From assembly GCA_013396635.1 (NCBI GenBank), contig WBMW01003126.1, positions 519,359 through 583,358 on the forward strand: a stretch of 64,000 nucleotides of DNA, read 5' to 3'. This DNA is from Penelope pileata. Its lineage: Eukaryota; Chordata; Aves; Galliformes; Cracidae. The translations under genes were made by a program, and so were the position numbers. Shown piece by piece: positions 36,301 to 48,600 of this stretch; the first letter of the stretch is position 1, and each line of letters begins with the position of its first letter. A model generated the notes under the pieces. That model was not told the DNA's origin and did not search any database. It saw nothing but the letters and a program-made list of their open reading frames with translations.

Positions 36301-38139
36301 ATGGTGATGGATTATATTCGCTGAGGAAATGCTATTAAGAGACAGGGTGACTTTGGAGTAAGTGGACAGCACTGTGTCTCTATAGGTAAATAGCTCTCCT
36401 GTCATATACAAGATTATTACACAAACATCTGCAGCACAGCTTTTCAGAATAAACCTTTTGAGACTTCTTTTTATCAGGCAGGAAATGTGACAATACAGAA
36501 AACAACGCGGTAGCTGCAAAAGACTACCCAGAAATCAATCAGATACATCATTTGACTGCCACAGGGAATTTAGAAGCAGTATTTTCCAAAGCTCATTTGG
36601 AGCTCATGCAGTACATCTTGGTAAGATGGAAGGTTTGAGCAGTAGTGTATCTGTTCCTCTTTTAGCTTAAAAAATAAAAGAACAAATTAAAACCTAAGTT
36701 GAAAATGTATTTTTTCCTGCAACCTTGGAAGCGTTAACAGAAACAGAAGTATCAAAATATTTTTCATAGCAGCTGCTACACAGTTGGAAATAAAAAATGA
36801 TGACAATGGATTTTCCAAGACAGAACATGAGCTGTGCTGGGAAGGTAAGAGACACAGAAATATACACAAATCATCAGACAGGCAACACATCATCCCTGGC
36901 AGATGGCAACAGCAATGTTAGCTTGGGGAGGCCCTCTTTGCTTACAGATTAACGGAGCAGGCAAATGAATAATTGCTTTCAGAAAATTTGCAGGCTATGT
37001 CAGATATGTCCTTGTAATCTTGAAGGCTGTAAAAGACTTTAAATCCTTTATCTGTCATCTGAGAAAAATTTTAGAATTACAAGAGGCATTTTGCCAGCTT
37101 CAGAAACAAGAAAGCATGGTCGCATGCCTCTGCAGAATGGTTATCTCCAAACCCTGACAGCACAGATGTGATATTTAACATTATCTTTTTACATTAGACA
37201 AACACTGTCCAGTTGCAAAGTTTACAGATAACAAAGACAGGAGGATGGAGACACTGCGTGTGACCAAAATTCAGATTTTTTTCATAGCATGCTGAGTAAT
37301 TTATGACAAAATGGTCTTACATTTGAATAGCTGTAATTCATATGCACTGAAATATGACACTGCATTCACTGAACATGAAGATGTAACAAAAAATTGATTA
37401 CAAAATCTTTGATCATAAATGTAAGTCTTAAAAACAGAGTGAAAAAGCTGGGAAGGGATCGTATTTATTTTCCCAAATTAAGACTGATAAGTATTGAAGC
37501 TTTTTCTGAGTATGAAGTGTGTGCTTGGCAGAAACACATGGTACACAGAGGGAAACCTTTCCTAGAATGCCACGTAAAGGCAAGCGTTGGTCTTTTCACA
37601 TAACAGCCACCTCATAGCAGCTCTTGCACAAGAAGGTGGGGTATGAAAACTGATGTAGTCGCCAGGGAAGGAACCTACCCCAAATTCCCGAAAATTGACA
37701 AGACATGGCAGAACGTATTGCTCGGAGGTCCTCGTGCCATTGCACATGCTGCAGCAACACCTGACAGAGGAGGTGGTTCACACACCCTCGGTAGTTACCC
37801 ATTTCCCCTTCCCCACAGCCCTCCTGGCAGCCCCCAGCACCCTCCCCTGTCTCCCCGCAGTCTCCCTTACCTTTGGGCCACACGTCCCCGATGAGCTGGG
37901 CAGCTCTTCTCTCCCCAGGTCACCAATCATCATCAGTCAGCGCTGGGCATTCTCTCCCATTCCACTTCTCTTTGCTGCAGGACAACCAGCACAACTTCTC
38001 TTCCTCCAGATTGCTGCTCAGGTTTCACCAGCACAGGCTCAGACTGCAGAGCTCCTCCTGCTCTCAAGCTGCTGCTTAGAACCACCCAGAGTTCTCATAA
38101 GACATTACTTAGAGCTTAGCATTATTAACTTAAAAATTA
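33311..38139. other. Intergenic stretch between the zinc-finger gene and SLX4
   Basis: About 4.8 kb, becoming AT-rich to the right. I recognise no protein-coding gene, tRNA or known repeat. Two weak items stand out: a short + strand frame starting at the YY1 site (ATG at 33298), and an exon-like - strand patch at 35930-36032 with good acceptor and donor sequences but no family match. A non-coding transcript is possible. Confidence 0.5.
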
Positions 38140-38145
38140 TTTATT
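38140..38145 (-). terminator. SLX4: Poly(A) signal of SLX4
   Basis: TTTATT on the + strand (AATAAA on the SLX4 strand) lies about 1.2 kb after the SLX4 stop codon in AT-rich sequence. The 38146-39328 stretch is therefore taken as SLX4 3' UTR. No other clear signal was seen between. Confidence 0.6.
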
Positions 38146-39328
38146 GTATATAAATCAAATAAAAATCAAGGCAGTACTGTATCAAATAATAATATTAAAA
38201 AAACCTTTGTTCCAAATATACAAATACATTTAGAAATCAAGCTTTTTCTTCTCCTTTTTTTTTTTAAAGCGTAGTCTGTTTTGCTGAGTGAGGCTCTTTG
38301 CAGACTCAGAACTGCTAGAACAGAGAAGTCAGGTGTTGTAAAAGTAATAAAATAAATAAAAGATGACAATTTAGAGTCCAAGACTTCCCCAAGAGTCCCA
38401 GACAGTTTCCAACCAAAGATCAGTCCAGTTTGGAAATGAGACAGATCCACGAAGAGGGTTTAGATCAGGTTATAGGAAGTGCTTAAGACATCCACAGATC
38501 ACTATAACACTGTCTTTTTAAAAACATCACTGTCAAGGACATAGTCAAGCTACAAGGACAAGGTAAAACCGCTCAGAAAATGGAGCAGGCAATATCCTTA
38601 GCACCAATCTCAGCATGCAAGTAAACATACACAACTGAACATTCACATCTAAATGGTTTCCACACGACATCTGGTGTCACAGAGCACTCTGGGGAGCTGT
38701 CACAAACAGACCAGAAAACAGCTGCACTGTTCTGCAGCCACTTACAGAACACAGAGGTATGAACCTTACCAGAGGCCACAGACTGAACCAAGGACAGAAG
38801 GGAGGCACACAGTGCTCCTTGCCTTGCAGTCAGCGGGGGAATTATGCACTGAAGAAATGAAGACTGAAGTCACTCGGTCTTAATATTCAGTGCTTTACAC
38901 TGAAAGGGGATTGGCTTCTTGTGGGTTATTCTACTCAATACTGGAATTTTAAGGGTGAAGTAGGTCACAGCCCAAGGCCAAGGCAAAGCATCACTGGAGG
39001 AAACGCCCACCTCCAGAAGCACCAACAGGAAGAAAAGGGGACCTAAAACCTACTAGGAAAATGGCAGGATGAGAAAATGCACAGGAGGAAAATCAGGGAA
39101 CATAAAGAGGCTCCTGAAAGAGGAGTTTGTGCAGTTCAGAAGAAGGCTGAGAACAGGAGCTCAGTTCAGATCCATTCCCCAGCATGTCATCTGGGCAGCA
39201 GGCCACCAGGAGGAGCAGTGCACCCACTGATCACAGCATCGCCGCCAGCACCAGCCTGCAATACATTTTGCACCTTATGAGGAAGGCCTCCATGTACTAA
39301 ATTTTCAGGACGGAGGAGTGGGCTCCAT

Positions 39329-39665
39329 TCAGTATCGTTTCCTCTTTTTTTTGTTCCCCTTTCTTTTCTGTTCCCTCTCTTTCCGTGCTGCAGCTGTGGT
39401 AAAGGTGATGCACTGAGCATCTAAGAAGTCTAGCAGCTTTGCCTTGGAAATCTTAATGCCGTTCAGCTTCAGCTCTGCGTGCAGTGCAGCCAGCTCGATG
39501 GGCTCATAGAAGAGAATCCTGTCGTACAGGGCTGGGTTTGAGCGGATGTAGCACCTCACTGCCTCCAGCTTTTCTTCTTCCCGAGCTGCTGCCTGAGATG
39601 CTGGAAGCTCTTCTTCCTCCTCTTCAGATGAAAATGCACAGGCCTCCAATTCCTTCACAAAAGAA
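39329..39665 (-). CDS. SLX4: SLX4 last exon: SLX1-binding C-terminal domain
   Basis: The exon encodes about 112 residues. An acidic run (SSEEEEEELPASQ) is followed by the conserved helical domain with RCYIRSNPALYDRILFYEP and LLDFLDAQCITFTTAA, then a basic tail KKKRKRY before TGA. In the family this domain docks the SLX1 nuclease. Acceptor TTTTAGT at 39666-39671; incoming phase 2. Confidence 0.95.
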
Positions 39666-42600
39666 CTAAAAGCAAGATCAAGTAGACCAGAAATCAAAGC
39701 AAGAACAGGCCATCAAGGATAGAACCAGAGCTCCCTACGTACCTGGTGGCCAGCCCTGGTGACCACCTTCTGTAGGATCACAGACTGATACCAACACCCA
39801 CAACATGAGTGAAGAAGGCACGTGTTCTGCAAACTTCCCCATCCCAGCCACCACAGTTCTGGTCCTGCTCACTCAGACCTGGAGATATCTGGCATTCCTT
39901 GCTCCCAACCCACTGGACCCACTGCTGCCGTACTGTGCCTGCCTCTGCCCAGTACTGCTGTGCCCTCCTTTCCCTACTCCAGCTGCAGGCTCTCAGTCAA
40001 TGCTGTGAGTGTCCTTGTTGTTCTGACTGGGCATGCCAGATGCGGGCCTTGCTCACATGCAGTCTCAGCCACAAGCTTTTTGCTCTGAGAATATCCCACT
40101 GGGATTTAGACCCAAAAGCCCAAAGTCTGTTTCTTTCATAGGACGGTGCTGACCTGCAGGTAACAAACCCAAGGAGGCAGCAGGGCCCCTGTAGGCCACA
40201 TGGACGCTCACCTTTTAGCCATGTTCCTAGCTCATCTCTGTCCTGCACCTTTGACTATTTTGTTCAGTATTTTGTTCCCCTACCTCTGTGAACCGAAAGA
40301 GATGTCACTTCCATCCCCTGAAGTACTTGTAGACTCCTGAGATGCTGAGAGCATTGGTTCCTCACCATCAGCTGCCAGAGACCATCCCTCTGGAGATACA
40401 GCTGACTTCTGCTGCTCTTTGGCTCCTTCTGGGTGATGCGTTATCCCAGTTCTCTGCTTGGGTGCTGCATGGCCTTTTTTAGAGGGTCCAACAAGGTCAT
40501 CCTCAGTCCTCCCCACAGGGAGCACTGAAGAAGCTGCAGCAGCCTGCTTCCTTTTGCTCACAGCCCTCGAGGCTGTGGGACCCTTTCCACCTGCAGTCTG
40601 GGCTGCCTTTGCCTGCCTGCAGCGCTTGGCGGGGGACTTGTGCAGGGGAGGCTGGGAGGCTGGGACTGCATCCTCAAAGTCAGAGTCCACGTCCCGGTGA
40701 GTATACTGGAATATCTCCTTCAGCTTCAACACCATCTGGCGTTTGGGGAGAGCACGAACTCCAAATCTGAAAGGGAAAGGTAGGAGCTCAGGCTAAGATA
40801 ATGCTGCACCTTCCACTGTCACAGCTCAGGAAGGTGCTCATGCCAGGAATTTCAGTGGTCAGCTGGAAGAGTGTGGAATGACCTCAAAAAATACAGTGGA
40901 GCTTCACCAAGCTTCACCCTTTCATCCCAGGAGCATTCTTTCACACTACCTGCCAGCAGGTTTATGCTCACAGAGATGTACTCATGGAGGTAATGCTAAC
41001 CTTCTCAACTCCATCTTCAGCTGCGGGGTCTCCATCATGGAGTAAGCTGGCATTGGTGTCACTGGAGTCCTGGGAGACCTGCTGCTCTCCTGACAGGCAG
41101 GTTCTGCAGCAGAATGAAATTTCCATGATCAGACTTAGCAAAGAAGTCACTGAAAATAGCTGATATCCTCCCCTGCCACTAAAGTGGCAGATATTCCAAT
41201 GTTACACAGTAATTAAGTAGCACTACTTTTCTGCAAGCTCTTTTACTTACTACTCACCTTCATACTGCATGGAAGAGTTGGCACTTCTTTTTTTTCTAGA
41301 CCAAGACACTTGTTTTTTGACTTTAAAATGGTAAACAGTTTAAATCAAGACATAAATCAGGTCTGACTACAAAGGCCATTCAGGGCTTTGTTAGAACAGG
41401 CAACTCTTACAAAGCACTGAAAAAATGTTTACTGAATGCTATGAAGTCGTTCTTCTCCCACAAAGGAAATTTCGTGAGACTTGATGAAGAAGAAACCGAG
41501 CAAATCAAGCTTCTGGGGTCCTGAGCTAGACACTGATTTGATGAATCAGTAGATTTGGTGACACTGTGAAGCACAGTCAGTCTGACAGGTCATGTTCTAA
41601 GCATCTGTTAATCTACTCACTTAGCACGGCACAATATTTTATTTGGATACTATGAGATCAATTACTGGTCTTACATGGAAGTGCAAGTGCAACCCAGATA
41701 AAATATTAATCCTTGTAATTTCTTGAGACCAGAGAGGTTCTGTTAGCATTTTGTGCACTGTCAGGCACTTGAGAAGGCTGAACTCCTGGGGATCCCAGGG
41801 CAAGCTGCTTGCAAAGATGGAAAGAGTACTGTGGCTCTCAGCCTTACGTGTGCCTTGTGACCCCTCGCTGTGCCCTGTGCTCAGGATATCTGCTGGCACT
41901 CAGAGGTCTGTTACAAGGCCCCAGAAGCAGCAAACAGGAGGCAACACAAGTCAAGACAACCATGCATCAGCAGAGTTTTCCAGAGAAGCATGCATGAAGC
42001 AAACCCTTGGCAGGTATCATCCCCAGGTAGCCCCAACACAAGGAAACCCTCTGCACCTGTGCTCGTGAGTTGCATTTTGCTGCTTATCAGATGTCATGTA
42101 AGCACAAGCGTGTACAGAACATCTACTGCTACAGTGAACAAATATCCACCAGCATGCAAGCTGAAGGCTGGTTTTGTTCGTTTGTTTGTTTTGATTTGGT
42201 TAGGGTTTTTTTGTTTTTGTTTTTTTCCTTCCTCCAGGTATTTGTGGTTTCTGCAGTGAGTACTAACATTATCGAACCAGCACAAACGAAAGGCAAATGG
42301 GTGTGCTCCAGTAATCTCACGGTTAGATATGTCCAACATCAGATGACTGTAACTTCTTTGTGTCTGTCCCTGGCAACTATCACAAGGCCAAAAGCCCTTC
42401 CAACCTATCAAGTGAACAACAGGTGGGATGACTTAAAATGTAAACAATTTAACCTACTGCAGTGAATCTGGTATCAACACAAGCTCTCACCAGGAGTCTT
42501 CACAGGATCTGCACGTGCTGCAGCTGACACCCGCTGTGACAGAGGAAGCATCTCTGGAAATTCATCTTCCTCCTCTTCTCCATCCCAATCAGCCCAGAGT

Positions 42601-45600
42601 TTGGAGTTCAGGTAACTAGGTTTACTGCCCGTTGATGTACATGCCTCAATGGGACTCTTATCAAGACAGAGCAAAGCTGTTCTTCTGCCAACAGGATTTC
42701 CTTGGAGGGGAGTGCTGCCCTTAATTTCCCGTGCTTGGTCTGGGCTCTCCCACTGGCTGTGCAAAAAGTCAGTTTTGGGGCTGCTGGCAGCTCTGGTGTT
42801 TGTGTGGCCAACCTGTTTGGAGTCCTGGCTGTTACCTCTGACTGGTGACAGATCCTCAACATGCCAGCAGTCATCAGCAGGAACTGAGGGCTCGCCGCAA
42901 AGCAGTACGCTGCTACTCACAGAAGCTATACTGATTTCCTTCTCCCCCTCGCTGTCCTGTATCTCAACCAAGCTGATGTTTGTTTTATCCTCCAATGGCT
43001 GCCCCTGGCAAGGAGGCACAGGTTTGGACAAAACTGAGATATTACATTTGCTTTTCAAGTTGGTGTGGTCAGGGGAGAGGACATGATCCACTGAAGAAAC
43101 TGGTGGGGATTTCTCAGAAAATGATCCTGCTTCTGGGCTGCTGGAAGGATTTCTTTCACTGACAGAGTTCTCCATAGGCAAATGCTTATCTGACAATGCT
43201 GCTTTATGAACTTCTGTTAAATTTCTATCCATTTCATGGCTACTGTTACCAGCTGCAGGGCTTTTTGTGCTGACTTTAGATTCTGAATTCTTTGAAGAGT
43301 TAATACTTGTGACTTGTGTCTGTGTTGAGGAACTTCTGCTTTTGCAAACAACTGGTGTGTCTGGCACGAGCCAGGAGCTGTCTGTACCCGAAGACACCTC
43401 ATGATGGAGCTTTTTTTCAGGGCTCTGGTTTGGACTCTGCTCGCCCTCTGTACAAGCACCTACTTGGTTGCTGAGAGGCAATTCAGTGGACATCTTCACA
43501 TCACAGCTTACATGCACCTTATCTGTCATGACACAAGAGACCTGCACTGATCTCTGCTCTGTTTCACTGACTGGTGAGCTATGTTCAGGTTTTGGTATCT
43601 CAGGACCTTGTTCTACGTTTGTAGTTTTCAGCTGTCCAGGGATTTCCACTTCCTTCAGAGCAGAGCCTGACTCTGCTGACTTCTTGTCTTGTAACTCCAT
43701 TTCATCATCAGAAGATAAAACAATCACATCACCCTTCCTGTTCCCCTGAGCTGCTGGATCCTGAGTCCTGATAACCGGTGATGACAACACTGGGGCATTC
43801 AAATGCTTGTTTAAATCAGCGTGGGGAAGCTCTGCTGGAGAAATTGTGCTCTCATTTCCTGATGCAGTATCCAGCTCGTTGGCTGTCTGAAAAAAAAATT
43901 CATCAGATGGGAATGACTTTTTCTTCTGTTTTGGTGTTGACACATGTTCTCTGGCAAGCTTGCTGTCAGATTTTGGAGACATAGGTGACGATCCAACAGC
44001 AGGAAAAAGAGGCACAAAAGCTTTGGAAGGAGGACTCCCAAAAGAACCATTTCTACGTGGAGAGAGGTCTTCTTGTAATTTGCTGTACAGAAGAAAACCA
44101 TTATCATCAACATGTTTTTCACCAAGAGCCTTTTCTGATACTTTAATAACTTCTTTCGTTGGGGAAGGCTCACAGTACTCTCCCTGAGTTGCAGAAAACA
44201 AGTGTTCATAACTTTCATTTGTATTAGTATCAGCGTGGAAGCTAGGAAACTCTTTTTCACAGCGATTTTCCCCTCCTGCATCATGTGTGACCTGAGATGA
44301 CCTGGAATCCTTCCCACCTTCATATCTCCTAATAGTCTCTCCTTCATTAGTGGTGGCACCATGGGATGCTACATCCCTCTCTTGAGGTTCACTGTGGTGA
44401 GGCACAAAAGGGATCTGAGTAGCATTCACTCTTTTGCATCTAATTATATTCTGCTTTCCCTCTTCTTCTGCAGACAAGTCACATCTAGATCTTTCCACGT
44501 CATTGTCATCCCTCAGATCTTTGAAGTTACTGCTTAAGGAAGCAGATTCAGACCTCTTTCCTTCTTCCTCCTCGGTCTGCTGGTTCATACCTTGGGCTGC
44601 CTCAGTGTCACTGCAGATGCTGCAGTCTGTTCCTTCGCTCAGTGCTGTTTTACCTTGAACCATCCTTCTCTGAGTTGCAGCAAACTCATAGATTTCCTCC
44701 AGCTCCTGTTCACCCACCGCATTGTCATCTTCCTTCTGGCATTCCTGGCTCAGGACAGCTACTTCTTCCTCATCTTCACCCTCCCACATGGACTTTAAGA
44801 GGTCTTGGAAGTTCCCAGCTCTGTCCTCGCAATCTTTGTCATCTGTCACAGAGATCAGATCATCTTCTGACACCTGGCTCTCTTCAGTGTTATTTTCACA
44901 CTTTGCCACCAGCTCCCTCACACCGAACCTGCAAGGATATAATAGCAATGTTAATACTTCCCTCTCTCAGTATTTCTCCACCATTTGGTTGCCTGATCAC
45001 TCCTGTGAGCCTTGTGAAGAATCTGCACGAGAACAATGGTTTCCTAACATACACAAGCTCCACTGTACTCCTAAAATTCAGAATTCTCTTTTCCAGGTGT
45101 CACTCACATGAAAGCATCAATCTCACTCTTCCTTTTTTTTTTTTTTATGTATGAAATTAAACAGCTACATCACTATACCAAAACCCCTTTGACAATTGCA
45201 CTGGTGACATAAAGAGCCTGAGACAAAACTCCTGGCAAAGGTGCACTAGGCATACACTGAAAAGAGGAAATCTCACAAAGATACAACCTGCACAGAGACT
45301 CATGGAAAAGACAAGGGTAGGATGCTGTAAGCAGAGGACTGTGGAATTTGTAAGCCACCAAAACCACAACAGAAGACTCCAGTTCATGGGGGTCTGTGTG
45401 GCTGAAATCAAGAAGGGATCCAGAACACACTCATGATACAAACCTGGCAGCCAGAGCCCCCACCTGGGGCACCACCCCAGCAGGGATGTCAGCATCAGCA
45501 GCATAGAGGTATTGCAGGAAGGCACGGGCTGCCTCTCCTGTCACGTCGCTCAGCAGCACACGGCGTGTCTGCGCGTTCCCATCCTCCTCCACTAAGAACC

Positions 45601-48600
45601 CTTCGCTGTGCACCTGGGGTAAGAGGAAAACAAAGCCCGTTTGCTGGTAAAGGAATATCAGTGCTAACGTTCTTATTTGCATCAGCTTCTTCCTTTCATC
45701 AACCAAAGGCTGAGCCTGGGACTAGAACCTGATCCTAAAACGACCAGTTATTAAGAGATTCCTATGGAACAGGCCATTTCCCTCCTGACCCTACAGCTGT
45801 TAGACTGGATCAAGTTTGACCACTCATTGTTTTAGTCACACATGTAAAATACGGTTTTATGAGTTCTCCAGTCAGCTTTGGAATCCAGTTACTGCCCAGA
45901 GCACAATTTCCAGAGTTACCTACACCTTTCTTACAAGAGAGCTTCCTCTGAGCTGTTTTGAATTCAGCTACTCTTGATACATTTCCAAAAATCTAATTGT
46001 CCTGGTGCCTCACAGGAAAAGACACCATATAAATACTGTGTCACTGAACTGGACCATTATCTGTGTGGGTTCAGCTTGGTCTCAGGTTTTGCTGAAAATG
46101 TTTCTCTAGTTTAGTAATTTGCAGCCAAATCATGCAATGTGCTATCTGAAACTCCCCTCAAAGTCAGGGGACAATAACCCTCTGCATAAAACACATAAAA
46201 CACACAGAGTGTGGGCCCATCTCACAACAGCACTCACACAGATGACTCCTGCCCACGAAAACAGCTGATGGGAATGGTGAAGCCAGACAGAGTTGCAGGG
46301 AATAACAGGGAAGTCTGGCTAACACACTGTTTTTAAAAATCCTCTATTTGTGGGCACAGACACACTTGGTAGTGGCTGTAAAGAGCCCTTAATAAATTTC
46401 ACATTAATACTGAGGTATGACATACACCAAGCTGCATTTTTTTCCCTAGCTCTGATAGACCCTTCAGACATGGCCTTAGGCACTTTGGGTAGGAACTACT
46501 CTCAACATACACAAGGATAAGACTAATTCCACTGCTTTCAGAAGGGCAGCTTTTATGAAAGTTTCTTTTGTCAGGGACTGCATGGACACTGATTACAATA
46601 ACCAAGACTAGAGGGGCCCTGCCTCCAGCCAGGTGGAGGAGAGGGACAATCGAGTTTATTGGACTGTGTGGATTCGATGGCCTGGCACATCGGAACCACA
46701 GCAGTATAAGGCTCTAGTGGACACTGGTGCACAATGTACTCTAATGCCATCAGGTTATAAAGGGGTAGAGACTGTCTGTATTTCTGGGGTGACAGGGGGA
46801 TCCCAAGAGCTAACTGTGTTGGAGGCAGAAATGAGCCTAACTGGGAATGAGTGGCAGAAGCACCCCATTGTGACTGGCCCAGAGGCTCCATGTATCCTTG
46901 GTATAGATTACCTCAAGAGAGGGTACTTCAAGGACCCAAAAGGGTACCGGTGGGCTTTTGGTATAGCTGCCGTGGAGAAAGAGAATATTAAGCAGCTATC
47001 TACCTTGCCTGGTCTCTCAGAGGACCCTTCTGTTGTGGGGCTCCTAAANNNNNNNNNNNNNNNNNNNNNNNNNNNNNNNNNNNNNNNNNNNNNNNNNNNN
47101 NNNNNNNNNNNNNNNNNNNNNNNNNNNNNNNNNNNNNNNNNNNNNNNNNNNNNNNNNNNNNNNNNNNNNNNNNNNNNNNNNNNNNNNNNNNNNNNNNNNN
47201 NNNNNNNNNNNNNNNNNNNNNNNNNNNNNNNNNNNNNNNNNNNNNNNNNNNNNNNNNNNNNNNNNNNNNNNNNNNNNNNNNNNNNNNNNNNNNNNNNNNN
47301 NNNNNNNNNNNNNNNNNNNNNNNNNNNNNNNNNNNNNNNNNNNNNNNNNNNNNNNNNNNNNNNNNNNNNNNNNNNNNNNNNNNNNNNNNNNNNNNNNNNN
47401 NNNNNNNNNNNNNNNNNNNNNNNNNNNNNNNNNNNNNNNNNNNNNNNNNNNNNNNNNNNNNNNNNNNNNNNNNNNNNNNNNNNNNNNNNNNNNNNNNNNN
47501 NNNNNNNNNNNNNNNNNNNNNNNNNNNNNNNNNNNNNNNNNNNNNNNNNNNNNNNNNNNNNNNNNNNNNNNNNNNNNNNNNNNNNNNNNNNNNNNNNNNN
47601 NNNNNNNNNNNNNNNNNNNNNNNNNNNNNNNNNNNNNNNNNNNNNNNNNNNNNNNNNNNNNNNNNNNNNNNNNNNNNNNNNNNNNNNNNNNNNNNNNNNN
47701 NNNNNNNNNNNNNNNNNNNNNNNNNNNNNNNNNNNNNNNNNNNNNNNNNNNNNNNNNNNNNNNNNNTGGGCTGGATGTTCAAGGGGAGGGTCCCCTCTAC
47801 ACATCATGCCACTGATGCCACCTGGAGTAAATGGGTCGCACTGATCACGCAACGGGCCCGCATAGGAAACCCCAGTCGCCCAGGAATCTTGGAGGTGATT
47901 ATGGACTGGCCCGAAGGCAAAGATTTTGGAATGGCATCAAAGGAGGAGGTGACGCGTGCTGAAGAGGCCCCACTGTATAATGAGCTACCAGAGAATGAGA
48001 AGAAATACGCCTTGTTTACTGATGGTTCCTGTCGTGTTGTGGGAAAGCATCGGAGGTGGAAGGCTGCCGTTTGGAGTCCTACACGACGAGTTGCAGAAGC
48101 TACAGAAGGTAAAGGTGAATCGAGCCAATTTGCAGAAGTGAAGGCCATCCAGCTGGCTTTAGATATTGCTGAACGAGAGAAGTGGCCAGTGCTCTATCTC
48201 TACACTGACTCATGGACTTGCATGGCAGCTCTGTGCAAGAGCAGAGTTCAGATTTTAGGTTCACTGCCTTTCACTGTCCCGACAGGTGGCTGCATAGGAG
48301 CAGGCAGGGAACTAATCAGCCCAAAACGTTTCTGGGAACATAGGAACTATTCACTAGCATTGCAAAAAGCACAGTTCAGTGCAGCTACCTCTGAAGCAAC
48401 GGTGAGAGTGACAAAGACTCTGTGCAGGTTATTTTCAAGTACCACCCAGAATTTCTCTGCGTACTCAAGCTTCCCAGCCTGGGTGAAAGGCAGGACTTAC
48501 TGAGATGGACAAGGCAATCTGCACCCGTATGAGTACAAACATCCAAGGGCAAAGAGCACCTAGGAAGTTTTCTGCATTGCTCACAGGCAGAATGCAGGGA

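Noticed and set aside
46633..47852. Long open frames passing through the N run on both strands
   Set aside because: Frames through N are artefacts. Only the parts outside 47049-47766 carry information.
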